A DNA stretch of 64,000 nt. Origin: Sequoia sempervirens (Eukaryota; Streptophyta; Pinopsida; Cupressales; Cupressaceae). Position 1 is the first letter of the stretch, and each line of letters opens with the position of its first letter. This document shows, one piece after another, positions 1 through 11,267 of this stretch. The stretch spans positions 216,427,565 through 216,491,564 of the forward strand of contig VDFB02358134.1 in NCBI GenBank assembly GCA_007258455.2, in the 5' to 3' direction. Under the pieces are notes generated by a model. The model was not told the origin of the DNA and ran no database searches. It saw only the letters and a list, made by a program, of their open reading frames with translations. The position numbers and the translations under genes were made by a program.

Positions 1-1200
1 CATTATATTTCTTAAGTGGTAGTTGCTTTTAAATTGGGAAACTACAATAGCTGATAATACTTTAATCTCTTTAGTAGATGGTCTTCTTAAACTAACATTA
101 AAAAAATCAGTCTCAAGATTATTTACATTATGATCTTCTCCCTCATCATCAAAAAAATGTTGATGATATGCTTTTGATTTGTATCACTTCATTCCCAAAC
201 ACTATATCACTTTGTTATGGGCCCAATTTTGTCTTCATCTACCAGGTCATCTTTATTGGGCCTTTATCATTGACTAAAGAATGAAAGGAGTGACAAAGTA
301 AGTGAAACTATCTACATCAAGCATGTTTTGGAGGGATAAAGATTACAAGCAAGTATAACTGTATTTGTCCTTTTAGAATATTCTCTCCATGAACAATTGT
401 GCTCATATTTTATAATAGAATTGTTTGTCAAATGAAAATATGACATGTGTCAAATGATCTTGAAGCTTGTTTTTCTCCCTTGTTCTTATAAAAGGGAGAT
501 CAAATCCATTTGCATGAGATATTGGAGAATATTGTAATGTAGAGCATAGAGTAATAGAGTTTGAACTTTGTATATAGGTTTTGTTTGAGTCTAGATTTGT
601 ATGTAATTTGCAAGTTTTTGTATACCTGTACTAGCATCTATTTTCAAATACAATGGTACAATTTCAAGACAATTGTCTCCTCATGTATACTTGATACAAG
701 TTATGAATGAAATCCAATCAAAGATCAACTTGTTCATCTTCGTTGTTTTTCCTTTGAATGTATGTTTCTATTATAGCTCTTATTCAAATAATAGGTTAAA
801 ATGCTTTAATGAGAATGTAGAATTGGTTAGGAATACTTAAGTGCAGTATTTTAAGGCATTACTATGAAGCTTCATGATGTTTAGGGAAAATGCTAATATA
901 CAAGTCTCAATTAAAATAATTTTGACTACGTTCCCTAGGTTAATAGACCAATCCATTGCATTTATACTTGTTATGATCTCCATGGTCACTCATATAAAGA
1001 AAAATAAAAAATCTTAATTTTAGTTTGCATTATTTGCAAACTGTTTGATGTTATTGTATATTCTCCTACTATGAATTGTTGAAATTATTAAAGGATATTT
1101 CTAGGCCTTTTCATTTTCATAATCATCAAGCTAATATGTTGAGAACACATATTTTGTTTACAATATTTTAGATAATTGGCAAAGGAGATCTTACAAATAC
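1..1200. other. AT-rich non-coding DNA, possible LTR remnant
   Basis: No coding potential is visible. A TATA-like box (CTTATAAAAGGG, 485-496) is followed about 200 bases later by a stretch of the kind seen downstream of the promoter in plant Copia LTRs (repeated TGTAAT/TTGTATA, then GAATGAAATCCAATC near 710). This could be the R-U5 part of an old plus-strand LTR. I found no matching ends or target duplication, so this is weak. Confidence 0.3.
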
Positions 1201-1420
1201 TATCAGGGTATCACCCTCTCTCTCAATCACCCAAACCCTATACTGAATATCATAAATCCTAATCCCTATACCCTAAACCCTAAACCCTCAACCTTATAAA
1301 ATAAACCTTGAACATTATCCCTCAACCATAAAATTAAACCCTAAGCCCTACATTCAATCTTGTTTGTACCCTAAACCCTCAATCCTAAACACAATACCCT
1401 CAACCCTCAATTATATCTCT
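1201..1420. repeat. Degenerate telomere-like array (C-strand)
   Basis: Dense CCCTAAA, CCCTCAA and CCCTATA heptamers, the plant telomere repeat and variants, read as the C-rich strand. The part at 1313-1363 (CATTATCCCTCAACC through CTACATTCAATCTTGT) recurs in order at 2119-2168, 5883-5940, 6164-6213 and about 6423-6472. The block is therefore part of a higher-order repeat rather than a simple array. Confidence 0.8.
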
Positions 1421-1568
1421 CCTTCCTTATATACTTCTCTCTATCTCTCCCTCTCTCCATCTCTACCTCTCCCTTCCTCCTTCCCTCTCTCTCCCTCTCT
1501 CTCAATATCCCAACCTTCCTCCTCTCTTTGTTTCTATCTCTCTCTATATCTACCTATCCCTCCCTCCT

Positions 1569-1606
<38 letters not shown>

Positions 1607-2525
1607 GTATCCATCCCACCCCCTCCCCCTCTCTCAAGTCTCTCCCTCCCACCCTAACTAGATAAATCTCTCTCTCTCATGTCTCTCCCTCCCTCTCCCT
1701 CTCTCCCATCTTTCTTTCTCCATCTCTCCTTCCCTCTTTAATCTCTATTGAGCACAATTATCTCTCTCTCCCTCCCTCCCTCCTCTCTCTATCTCACCTC
1801 TCTCTCTCCCCCTCCCTCCCTCTTTCCCTATCTAATATTCTCTATCTCCCCCTTTCTCCCACCCACCTTCCCTCTCTACTTCTCTCTAACTAACCTATCC
1901 CTCTCTACCTCTCTCTCCCCCTCCCTCCTCTCTCCTGTCAGTCTCTCCCACCTTCCTCCTTCCTCTGCTTCTCTCTCTCTTTGTCACTCTCTCTCCTTCC
2001 CTCTCTGCTTCTCCTTTCTCTCCTCTCACCCTCTCTCTCAGTCTCCCAAGACCCTATGCAAATGTCATAGATCTTAATCCTATGCCTAGGCCCTGCACCT
2101 CGACATATAGAGCCTTGGACGTTATCCATCGGCCATGGCTTAGGCCTAAGGCCTACGTTCAGTCTTGTGCCCTGACCATCAGTGATCCTAGACCCAATGC
2201 CACTCAGCCCTAAATCATCTCTCCTTCATATGTAAGCTTCTCTATGTCTCCTCTCTCTCCATCTCTACCTCTCCCTTCCTCCTTCCCTCTCTCTCCTCTC
2301 TCTATAAATGTCCCAGCCTTCCTCCTCTTGGGTTTCTATCTCTCACCATATCTACCTATCCCTCCCTCCTTCCATCTCTCTCTCTCCCTCTCTCCCTCTC
2401 TCTCCATCTCTCTCGATCTCCCAACCTTACTCCTTCCCTCTAGATTTATCTCTCTCCATTCCCTATATTTCTCTCACTCCCTCATTCCTTCTCTACTCTC
2501 TATCTCACAATCATCTCTCCCTCTT
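1421..2525. repeat. CT-rich polypyrimidine tract
   Basis: Almost pure C/T on this strand, with a perfect (CT)n run at 1572-1602. Between about 2055 and 2240 a more complex segment interrupts it; the part at 2119-2168 aligns, with many substitutions, to the telomere-like higher-order unit at 1313-1363. Ser/Leu/Pro-rich open frames here only reflect the lack of stops in CT repeats and are not genes. Confidence 0.85.
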
Positions 2526-2655
2526 TCTATTTAGGATTTAGGCTTTAGGGTTTAGGCTTTAAGATTTAGGGTTTAGGGTTTAGGGTTTAGGGTTTAAGCT
2601 TTAGGTTTTAGGGTTTAGGTTTAGGTTTTAGGCTTTATGGTTTATGGCTTAGGCT
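2526..2655. repeat. Telomere-like array (G-strand, TTTAGGG)
   Basis: Runs of TTTAGGG and TTTAGGC/TTTAGGT variants. Polarity is opposite to the array at 1201-1420, with a CT-rich tract between them. Confidence 0.85.
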
Positions 2656-3390
2656 TTAGGTCCAACCCCCTCTCTCCCACTCCCTCTGGCTCCCCCTCTC
2701 TTAGGTCTATCCCTCTTTATATCGGTCCCAACCCCCTCTTTCTCTCAAATATATCTCTCCCTCCCTCTATCTCTCTCTCTCATGTATATCTCTCACTCCC
2801 TCTATCTCTCTCTCAGGTCTCTCCCTCCCAACCTAACTAGAGAACTCTCTCTCAAGTCTCCCTCTCTCAATCCTCTCCCTCCCACCCTAACTAGAGAACT
2901 CTCTCTCTCTCTCTCTCTCTCCCTCTCTTTCCCTCTCTTAGGTCTCTCCCTCACACCTCATCACCCTCTCTTAGGTCTCTCTCTCTCACTCCCTCTATCT
3001 CTCTCCCACTCCCTCTCTCTTCTACTCCCTTTCTCTTCCACTTCCTCTCTCTTCCTCTCTCCTAGGTCTCTCCCTTCCACCACCTCTCCATCTCACCCTA
3101 ACTAGAGAACTCTCTCTTTGTATCTTTTTCTCTCCCCTATCTCTGAGGTCTCTCTCTCCCAACCCCTCTCCCTCCCTTTCCCCCCCCCTCTCTCTCTCAG
3201 GACTCTTTCTCCCACCCCTCCCCCTCTCTCAAGTCTCTCTCTCCCACCCTAACTAGAGAACTCTCTCTCTCTCACCAGGTCTCTCTCTTTCTCTCCCTCT
3301 CTTTCCCTCTCTCTCATGTCTCTCCCTCACACCCTAAAACCTCTCAAGACTCTCTCTCTCCCTCCATCTTAGGTCTATCTCGTAGGTCTA
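2656..3390. repeat. CT-rich tract with a recurring CCCTAACTAGAGAAC motif
   Basis: Polypyrimidine DNA in which the motif CACCCTAACTAGAGAACTCT or close variants recurs (about 2831, 2883, 3094, 3245). Further copies lie at 1650 and 5594, outside this feature. The motif is too conserved in context (preceded by TCTCCCTCC, followed by CTCTC) to be chance, and suggests a longer amplified unit inside the CT-rich DNA. Confidence 0.8.
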
Positions 3391-3393
3391 TGT

Positions 3394-3569
3394 AAATCAC
3401 TGGGAGACCCCATTTCTTGGACCCATTTTTTCAAATAGGACAAGTTAGGTTGCCAATTTCAAGAATTGACAAACTAGTGGGCCCAGTAACTTGCCAATTT
3501 AGTGAAATTGGCAATGTAGTGGCCTATTTGAAAAAAAAGGGTCCAAGAAATGGGGTCTCCCGGTGATTT
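3394..3569. repeat. Foldback (palindromic) repeat unit, isolated copy
   Basis: The left arm 3394-3439 (from AAATCACTGGGAGACC to TTTTCAAATAGG) is the reverse complement of the right arm 3523-3569, with only a few mismatches. Between the arms lie further TTGCCAATTT..AATTGGCAA palindromes. A partial additional arm follows at 3570-3609. The unit resembles a foldback MITE. The same unit is tandemly amplified at 4356-5530. Confidence 0.8.
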
Positions 3570-3609
3570 ACCCCCATTTCTTAGACCCATTTTTTCAAAT
3601 AGGAAAAGT

Positions 3610-4350
3610 TAAACCCTCAACCCTTAATCCCTCAACCCTCAACCCTTAACCCTTAAACCCTAAACCCTAAACCCCTAAACCCTCTACCCTATACATTGGA
3701 CCATTAACCCTAATCCTTCAACCATATGTACCCTCAACCCTAATTCTTAACCCTATACCCTCAACCCAATACCCTAAACCATCAATCCTGTAGGTCCTCA
3801 ACCCTATACCCTCAATTCTCAACCCTCTACCCTATACATTAGATCCTCAACCCTCATAAATACTTGTCCCTCCTTCCTCTGCTCTCCTTATCTCTATCTC
3901 ACTACCAATGTATAGGGTAGAGTGTATAAGGGTTGAGGGATTAGGGTTTAAGGGTTGAGGGTAGAGGGTTGAGGGTTTAAGGGTTGAGGGATTAAGGGTT
4001 GAGGGATTAAGGGTTGAGGGATTAAGGGTTTAGGGTTGAGGGTAGAGGGTTTATGGTTTAGGGTATAGGTTTGAGGGTATATGGTTGACGGATTAGAGTT
4101 GAGGGTCCAATGTATATGGTAGAGGGTATAGGGGTTGAGGGTTAAGGGTTTAAGGGTTGAGGGTTGAGGGATTAAGGGATGAGGGTTGAGGGTTTAATAT
4201 ATAGGGTAGAGGGTTTAAAGGTTTAGAGTTTAAGGATTGAGGGTTGAGGGTTTAAGGTTGAGGGTAGAGGGTTGAGGGATTAGGGTTGAGGGTCCATTGT
4301 ATAGGTTTGAGGGTTGAGAATTGAGGGTAGAGGGTAGAGGGTTGAGGGTC
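3610..4350. repeat. Head-to-head telomere-like variant arrays
   Basis: From 3610 to about 3870 the strand carries CCCTCAA/CCCTAAA heptamers. From about 3903 to 4350 it carries the complement (GGGTTGAGGG, GGGTTTAGGG). The inversion point lies near 3870-3905. The TTGAGGG variant outnumbers canonical TTTAGGG in the second half. Confidence 0.85.
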
Positions 4351-4355
4351 CATTA

Positions 4356-5530
4356 TGATCCACTAGCTTGCCAATTCAGTAAAATTGGCAACCTAAAGTG
4401 GCCTGTTTGAAAAAATGGGTCCAAGAAACATCACCGAGAGACCCTATTTCTTGGATGTATTTTTTCAAACAAGCCAATCTAGGTTGCCAATTTCACCAAA
4501 TTGGCAAGCTAGTGGGCGCACTGGCTTGCCAATTTGGTGAAATTGGCAATGTAGTGGCTTGTTTGAAAAAATGGGTCCAAGAAATGGGGTCATCACTGGG
4601 AGACCCCATTTCTTGGATCCATTTTTTCAAATAGGATAAGTAAGATTTCCAATTTCACCGAATTGGCAATCTAGTGGGTCCAGTAGCTTGCCAATTCAAT
4701 GAAATTGGCAATGTAGTGGCCTATCTGAAAAAATGGGTCCAAGAAATGGGGTCTCCCAGTGATGTAAATCACCAGGAGACCCCATTTCTTGGACCCATTT
4801 TTCCAAACAGGCCAAGTTAGGTTGCCAATTTCATCAAATTGGTAAGCTAGTGGGCGCACTGGCCAATTTCATCAAATTGGTAAGCTAGTGGGTGCACTGG
4901 CCAATTTCATCGAATTGTTAAGCTAGTGGGTGCACCAGCTTGCCAATTCGGTGAAATTGACAATGTAGTGGCCTATTTGAAAAAGTGGGTCCTAGAAATG
5001 GGATCTTCCAAATCACTGAGAGACCCCATTTCTTGGACCCACTTTTTCAAATAGGCCACTACATTGCCAATCTCACCAAATTGGCAAGCCAGTGCGCCCA
5101 CTAGCTTGCCAATTCAGTGAAATTGGCAACCTAACTTGGCCTATTTGAAAAAATGGGTCCAAGAAATGGGGTCTCTCGGTGATATTCGATGAAGTTAGGT
5201 TGCTAATTTCATCGAATATCACCAGGAGACCCCATTTATTGGACCCATTTTTTCAAATAGGCCAAGTTAGGTTGGCAATTTCATCGAATTGGAAAGCTAG
5301 TGGGCCCACTGGCTTGCCAATTCAGTGAAATTGGCAATGTAGTGGCTTGTTTGAAAAAGTGGGTCCAAGAAATGGGTCTCCTGGTGATTTTCTTGGGGTC
5401 TCCCAGTGATGTAAATCACCGGGAGACCCCATTTCTTGGACCCATTTTTTCAAATAGGCCAACGTCGGTTGCCAATTTCATCAAATTGGCAAGCTAGTGC
5501 TATTTGAAAAAATGGGTCCAAGAAATGGGG
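4356..5530. repeat. Tandem array of foldback (palindromic) units
   Basis: About six full or partial copies of a roughly 170-230-bp unit. Each begins ATCACCGGGAGACCCC and ends with the reverse complement GGGGTCTCCCGGTGAT, with arms near 46-48 bp. The interior contains nested short palindromes (TTGCCAATTTC..GAATTGGCAA and GTGGGCCCAC variants). Unit boundaries fall near 4431, 4591, 4767, 5010, 5217 and 5413. Within the third unit a 38-bp inner segment is triplicated (about 4825-4935). Confidence 0.85.
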
Positions 5531-5690
5531 GCCATCTCTCTCTCTCTCTCCCCCTCCCTACCACCCCCTCCCCTCTCTCAATTCTTTCCCTCCCACCCTA
5601 ACTAGAGAATACTCTCTCTCTCTCATGTCTCTCCCTCACACCCCCTCACTCTCTCTCAAATCTCTCTCCCTCCCTCTCTCTCTCTCTCCT
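5531..5690. repeat. CT-rich tract
   Basis: Polypyrimidine DNA with another copy of the CACCCTAACTAGAGAA motif at about 5594. It links the foldback array to the next telomere-like array. Confidence 0.8.
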
Positions 5691-6900
5691 AAACCCTAAT
5701 CCCTATACCCTATAAACTTAACCTTAAACCTTCAACCCAGTACCCTCAACCCTATACCTAATTTCCTAAACCCTAATCCCTATACCCTATAAACTTAACC
5801 TTATACCTTCAACCCTATACCTTAATCCATAAACCCTACACCCTCAACCCTCATCCCTATACCCCATACCCTAAACCCTAAACATTATCCCTAAACCCTT
5901 AACCCTATAATTAAACCCTAAACCCTACATTAAACCTTGTACCCTAAACCTTGAACCCTAACCCTCAACCCTAAACCCATTACCCTCAACCATGTACCCA
6001 ATATCTTAAACCCTAATCCCTATACCCTATACACTTAACCCTACACCCTTAACCTTGAACACTATACCTCAACCCTCAACCCTATACCTTAAACCCTTAA
6101 ACCTACACCTTCAACCCTCATCCCTATACCCTATACCATCAACCTTACAACCTAAGCCTGGAACATCATCCCTCAACCCTATACTTAAACCTAAACCCTA
6201 CATTCAACCTTGTACACTAAACCTTAAACCATAAACCTCAATCCTAAACCTAATACCCTCAACCATATACCCAATATTCTAAAACCTAATCCCTATACCC
6301 TATAGACTTAGTGCTTTCACCTCAACCTTGAACACTATCCCTCAACCCTCAACCCTATACCTTAAACCCTAAACCCTACATCCTCAACCCTCATCCCTAT
6401 ACCTTATACCCTTAAACCTAAATATTATCCCTCAAACCTATACTTAAAAAATAAACCCTACACTCTCAAGCCTTAACCCTACACCTTATACCCTTAACCC
6501 TACACCCTAAACCCTAATCCCTATACCCTATACACTTGACCTCATACCCTCAACCCTGAACATTATACCTCAACCCTCAACCCTCAAACTTATACATAAA
6601 TCCTAAACCCTAAACTCTCAACCCTAAACCTAATATCCTCAACCTAATACCCTCAACCATATACCAAATATCCTAAACCATAATCCATATACCCTATACA
6701 CTTAACCTTATACCCTCAACCCTAAACACTATCCCTCAACCCTCAAACCTATAGCTTAGACCCTAAACCCTAAACCCTCATCCCTCATCCCTATACCCTA
6801 TACCCTCAACTTTATACCTAATATCCTAAACCCTAATCCTTATACCCTATACACTTAACCCTATACCTTAAAAACTTAACGTTACACCCTCAACCCTCAT
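5691..6900. repeat. Telomere-like array organised as a higher-order repeat
   Basis: CCCTAAA, CCCTCAA and CCCTATA heptamers on the C-rich strand. The order of variants is itself repeated: the CATTATCCCT..CTACATTCAACCTTGT block lies at 5883-5940, 6164-6213 and about 6423-6472, giving unit lengths near 281 and 259 bp. This is satellite-type amplification of an already degenerate array. Confidence 0.8.
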
Positions 6901-8147
6901 AGGGGGAGAGATAAAGAGGGGGAGGGAGGGATTTGGGGAGGAGAGAGAGTGGGGTTGGGAGGGAAAGGGGAGATAAAGATAAATAGAGAGGGAAGGAGAG
7001 GTAGAGAGAAATGAGAGATAAAGAGTAGATAAGGAAGGATAGATGGAGGTAGAGGTATGGAGGGAGAGAGAGCGAGGTGAGATAGAGAGAAATAAAGAGA
7101 GTGTGGTAGGGAGTGAAAGTGGGATATGTGGGTAGAGAGAAGTAGAGAGAGATAGAGATAAAGGGAAGAGGGAGGGTGGGTGAGAGAGGGGAGGAAGGGA
7201 GAGGTAAAGAGGGATAGGTGAGAAAAAGATAAGTAGAGAGAATGGTTACATATAGAGGAGAGAGTTACAAAGAGAGAAAGTGAGAATGATGAGATAGAGA
7301 GGAAAGAGTGATAGAGAAAGAGGGTGAGGGAGGAGTGAGAGAAAGAAAGAGAGAGAGGTAGAGGGAGGGAGAGGAGAGATAGAGATTAGATAGGGGAAAA
7401 TTTAGGGAGGGAGACATATAGTGAGAGAGAGAGAGGGCTAGGGGAGATAAAGATAATTAGAGAGGGAAGGAGAAGTAGAGAGAGAAGTAGAGAGGGAATG
7501 AGGGAGGGAGGGAGAGAAGTGAGATAGAGAGTTGTAGAGAGAGTGTTAGAGAGTGATGGATGGAGAGGTAGGTAGAGAGGGATTAGGGAGATAGAGAGTA
7601 GAGAGGGAAGGAGAGGGAGAGATATGGATGGAGAGAGTGGGAGGTGAGATAGAGAGTAACAAAGAGAGAGGGTGGTAGGTTGTGATGGATGGAGAGCTAG
7701 GTAGAGAGGGAGAGGGGAGATATAGATAAGTAGAGAGGGAGGGAGATGTAATGAGGGAGAGGGAGGTGAGATAGAGAGAAATAGAGAGTGGTGGAAGGAG
7801 AGGTAGGTAGAGAGAGGGAGAGAGGAGATAAATATAAGTAGAGAGGGAAGGAGAGGTAGAGAGATGAGGGATAGAGAGGAGAGAGGGAATGAGGGAGGGA
7901 GGGAGAGGTAGGGAGGGAGAGAAAGGTGAAATATAGAGGTGTAGAGAGTGGTAAGGTGTGATGGATGCAAAGGTAGGTAGAGAAAGGGATTGGGAGATAT
8001 AGAGTAGATAGGGAAGAAGATAGGGAGAGATAAGTATGGAGGGAGAGAGAGGGAGGTGGGAGAGAGGTGAGGTAGAGAGAAATAGAGAGAGTGGTAGGGA
8101 GTGATGGAGGGAGAGGTAGAGAGAGAGGAGATAGAATTAGAGGGAAA

Positions 8148-8199
<52 letters not shown>

Positions 8200-8280
8200 G
8201 AGATCAAGGGAGAGAGAGTCAAATAAAGGGATGAAAATAGTGAGAGAGAGGTCTAGAGTGTAAGGTATAAAAAATGAATG
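6901..8280. repeat. GA-rich polypurine tract
   Basis: Polypurine DNA (GGGAGAGAG, AGAGAGATAGAGA) with a perfect (AG)22 run at 8151-8194. It is the complement in character of the CT tracts at 1421-3390. The long Ser/Leu-rich minus-strand frame at 7386-8222 is an artefact of this composition. Confidence 0.85.
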
Positions 8281-8527
8281 AGATAGAGAGAAATAATACA
8301 ATTTTCTGATTACTGAAATTTGACCTCCTGATTACTAAAATTTGACTAAATTTGAAATTTGTGAGATCTTCTAAAAACTGGAATTTGCATTATAACTCCT
8401 AGAGATCCAAAACCACTCTCAAACATCTTGAAACTATATACATGAAATACAACTTAAAGTATATAGTTTCCCTTAAAGATAATGAGATTAAATAAAATTA
8501 AAAGAGAAGAAAAATAAATTTAATGTA
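8281..8527. other. Non-coding DNA between GA tract and dispersed repeat
   Basis: AT-rich DNA. The only structure seen is a pair of short direct repeats (CTGATTACTGAAATTTGA / CTGATTACTAAAATTTGA) near 8304-8345. Confidence 0.5.
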
Positions 8528-8720
8528 GATCAAAACACGAGTGCATTATAACGTGCTCGTGTTTTGTCAATGCATTCACAAAACACAAAACCTATGTCAA
8601 AGATCAAAACACGAGTGCATTATAACGTGCTCGTGTTTTGTCAATGCATTCACAAAACACAAAAGCCATGTCAAAACTAAGATATAATGCGAGCGCGTTA
8701 TAACATGCTCGTGTTATAAC
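8528..8720. repeat. 74-bp tandem repeat with an internal hairpin
   Basis: Two nearly identical 74-bp units start at 8528 and 8602, with a third degenerate unit to about 8720. Each holds the inverted repeat AACACGAG ... CTCGTGTT around a short loop. The array marks the left end of the dispersed repeat that continues to 9610. Confidence 0.85.
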
Positions 8721-9610
8721 ACACACATGTTATATAATGCTTTGGGAATCCCCAAGCCTTAGGCTTGGTATTTTCCTTTGAATACCAACCCAAAGGCTTG
8801 GAGGGCCTTCCCAACGACTAGAGATGTGTTTTTGCAAATTCTACAATATTTCACATAATCGAGTTCGTTCTCACCATCAGGATTGCATGTGTTTCAATGT
8901 CGAACAAATCAACACCTGGTTAATGTTAGTTTCGCTCTTAGCTATCCAACAATGTAGTTTTTTCACTTTTTGAGAATGTTAAGCCTTTCATCTATAATTT
9001 CTTTTTTTTGTGTCTCTTTTTTAGCAAAAAGAAGTGTTTGGTGTTTTTTTCGTTATAAATTAACCGTTCATCAAAATTTTAAATAAATTATATTTTTAGA
9101 AACTAGACTCCATTCTACAAATTTAAAAAAAATAAAAAAAAATTCAATTAGTTTCCAAAATTTGTAGGGGTAGCACAACCAAAATTTTGTTTTTAGGAAG
9201 TGTCCACTTAGAAAATTAGTAAAAAATAAATATTCATTAAAAAATTATCAAAAAAATCGTGCATTAGCTACTTACTGTTAGCTAATTTCTCACTGGAGTG
9301 ATTTTAAAAATACTAAAATAAAGTTCATCATGCTAAGGACGTACAAAAGTTGCTATGTTATGTTTTTTTGATAAAAACAACACCAATTTTTGTACGTCCC
9401 TATTTTGAACCCCTTAATCTCAACCATTTTCAAAATAAATTAGTAGTTTAGAAAGTAGAATCAAAGCACTTCGATCCTTGTTTTTGTTGCATCTCAAAAT
9501 TTTGAGTGTAACTATCCTCAATTTCATGTTCAAGGTCAGTATTTCCTGATTTTAGAAAAAAGTGGCCACTCAATCCCCCTTTTTGGCCCCCCATCTTTTT
9601 GCACTTACCC
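8721..9610. repeat. Dispersed repeat, copy 1
   Basis: Aligns by eye with 14136-14960. Shared landmarks in the same order are AAGCCTTAGGCTTGG, a run of AAAAATTA-type sequence, TATGTTATGTTTT, TTAGTAGTTTAGAAA, CAAATTTTGAGTG, and AAAAGTGGCCACT near the right end, followed by TGCACTTACCC. No coding potential is seen and the element class is unknown. Both copies have a hairpin-bearing minisatellite at the left end. Confidence 0.7.
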
Positions 9611-10375
9611 TATAGGCCAACATGAGATGCAATCAATGTAATATCTTGTATAAAATGTAAATCTAGATTATCTAGGGTAAAAGTGTGGTGCGATGCATTA
9701 TGAAAATTGTGTAAGTGACTGAAAGAGAAAGAGTAGAGGTGGTAGATCATGTCCAGTTTCAACTTGATCATATCTCTGCAAAATAAGGCAAGTGTAGAAG
9801 TGTGATTAATTATTGTTGGAGGCAGTGAGCCAAAGGTAAAAATTCTTGATTACTAAAATTAGTGAGCTTGTAGGAAGTTGGGAAGATATTTGACGAAGTC
9901 AAAAAGTAGAATTGCAATCATCAAAAGGAGTGAGCTTAATTGTTAGTTTCAGATAGTGGAAGGATTGTCATTCTTTAATCATTCTTGAGTGCGTGCTCAA
10001 ATCAAGGAGTTGTAGCTTCCTTTGGTTGTAGCCCTAAAACAAATTTGTACAATTAGGGAATTGTAGATTCCTTGGGAGTGACCCTACAAACTATAATTAA
10101 GGAGTTGTAGCTTCCTTGGTTTGTAGCCCTAAAACAAAGTTGTAAATGTTGTTCATCTTGCAAGGCTAGATTAGGACAATAGCTCCTAGCAAATTTTCTC
10201 ACCATGGTTTTTCCCTTGTAGGGTCTTCTACGTATATCTAGTGGTGTTCATGTTCATGCTTATGTGGTAGAGTTTAAAGTGTCTGACTATTTTGGAGGGT
10301 TTGAGATTTCATAGAATATTGATTCACCCCCCTCTCAATATTCCAGTGTATTCAACAAAACTAACAACTCTCCAT
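9611..10375 (+). repeat. Probable Copia-type LTR remnant
   Basis: Three diverged tandem copies of a GGAGTTGTAGCTTCCTTGG..TGTAGCCCTA segment lie at about 10000-10145. They are followed near 10323 by GATTCACCCCCCTCTCAATA, a phrase typical of the 3' end of plant Copia LTRs. No primer binding site follows, so it is a solo or truncated LTR in plus orientation. I could not fix its left end or a target duplication. Confidence 0.45.
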
Positions 10376-11262
10376 CATAAACCATCAACCCTAAACCAAT
10401 AAACCATAGGCCCTACATCATAAATAATGAATAATTTAGATATATTAAAGGGAGGGAGGAGAGAGAGACATGGGAGAGAGATAGAGAGAAGAGAGGTAGA
10501 TAAAGAGAGATGTGAGATAGAAAGAAGATAGATCTACATAGGGAGGGAGGGATAGGTAGGAAGGGGAGATAGAAAGTTGAGATAGAGAGGTAGATAGTGG
10601 AGGGAGAGAGGTTAGATATAGAGAGATAGATCTAGGAGAGAGATAGAAGTGAGATAGAGAACAATAGAGATGGAGAGGAGAGTAGAGAGGAGGGAGATGT
10701 GAGATGATATATAAAGAGGTAGGTAGACCCTCAACCCTCTATTATCGACCATAAATTCTACACCCTACCCTAAACACTAGGAGATGCACCTTGAACCTAT
10801 ACACTAAACCCTAAATATTCACACTAATAATTAACACTAAAACCTATACCCTCAACCCTAAACAATATATGTTCAACCATCAACCCTAAACCCTCAACTC
10901 TAAATTCTTCATATAAATGAGGGTGTATTAGATAGAGACAAATGGAGGAGTGAGAGAGATAGGGAGGGAGAGACAAAGAGAGGGAGGGAAAGAAATATGG
11001 AGAGAGATACAAAGAGGATTTTATCTTCATAGGAAAATGAGCACATTATAACACACTTCCTCCTATTAAGATGAATTTTTGATCATGGGGGAGACATTTC
11101 CTTCCTAGAAACACGAGCGAATTATAATCTAGATAGAGATGTATTGAGAGCGATAGAGAGGTAGAGAGAGTTAGGGAGAGAGAGAGAGAGGGATATATGC
11201 AGATAGGGAGAAAGAAGAATTAGAGATAGGGAGATTTAAGTATAGAGAGACAAAGAGATACA
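10376..11262. repeat. GA-rich and telomere-like DNA
   Basis: Short CCATCAACCCTAAACC tracts (10378-10410, 10725-10905) alternate with GA-rich stretches (10440-10700, 10915-11010, 11135-11262). This continues the block left of 8280. The solo LTR that follows is inserted into it, because GA-rich DNA resumes at 13357. Confidence 0.75.
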
Positions 11263-11267
11263 TGGGA

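Noticed and set aside
1364..3105. Ser/Leu/Pro-rich open frames
   Set aside because: They arise from CT-repeat composition, which lacks stop codons; no start context, domain or conservation signal.
5691..6900. A true chromosome end
   Set aside because: Heptamers are heavily degenerate, flip orientation within a few kilobases, and the sequence continues with transposons on both sides.
7386..8222. 278-codon minus-strand frame rich in Ser and Leu
   Set aside because: Translation of a GA/CT microsatellite; not a gene.
8528..8720. A CRISPR array
   Set aside because: The 74-bp units are directly adjacent, with no spacers, in a eukaryotic repeat context.
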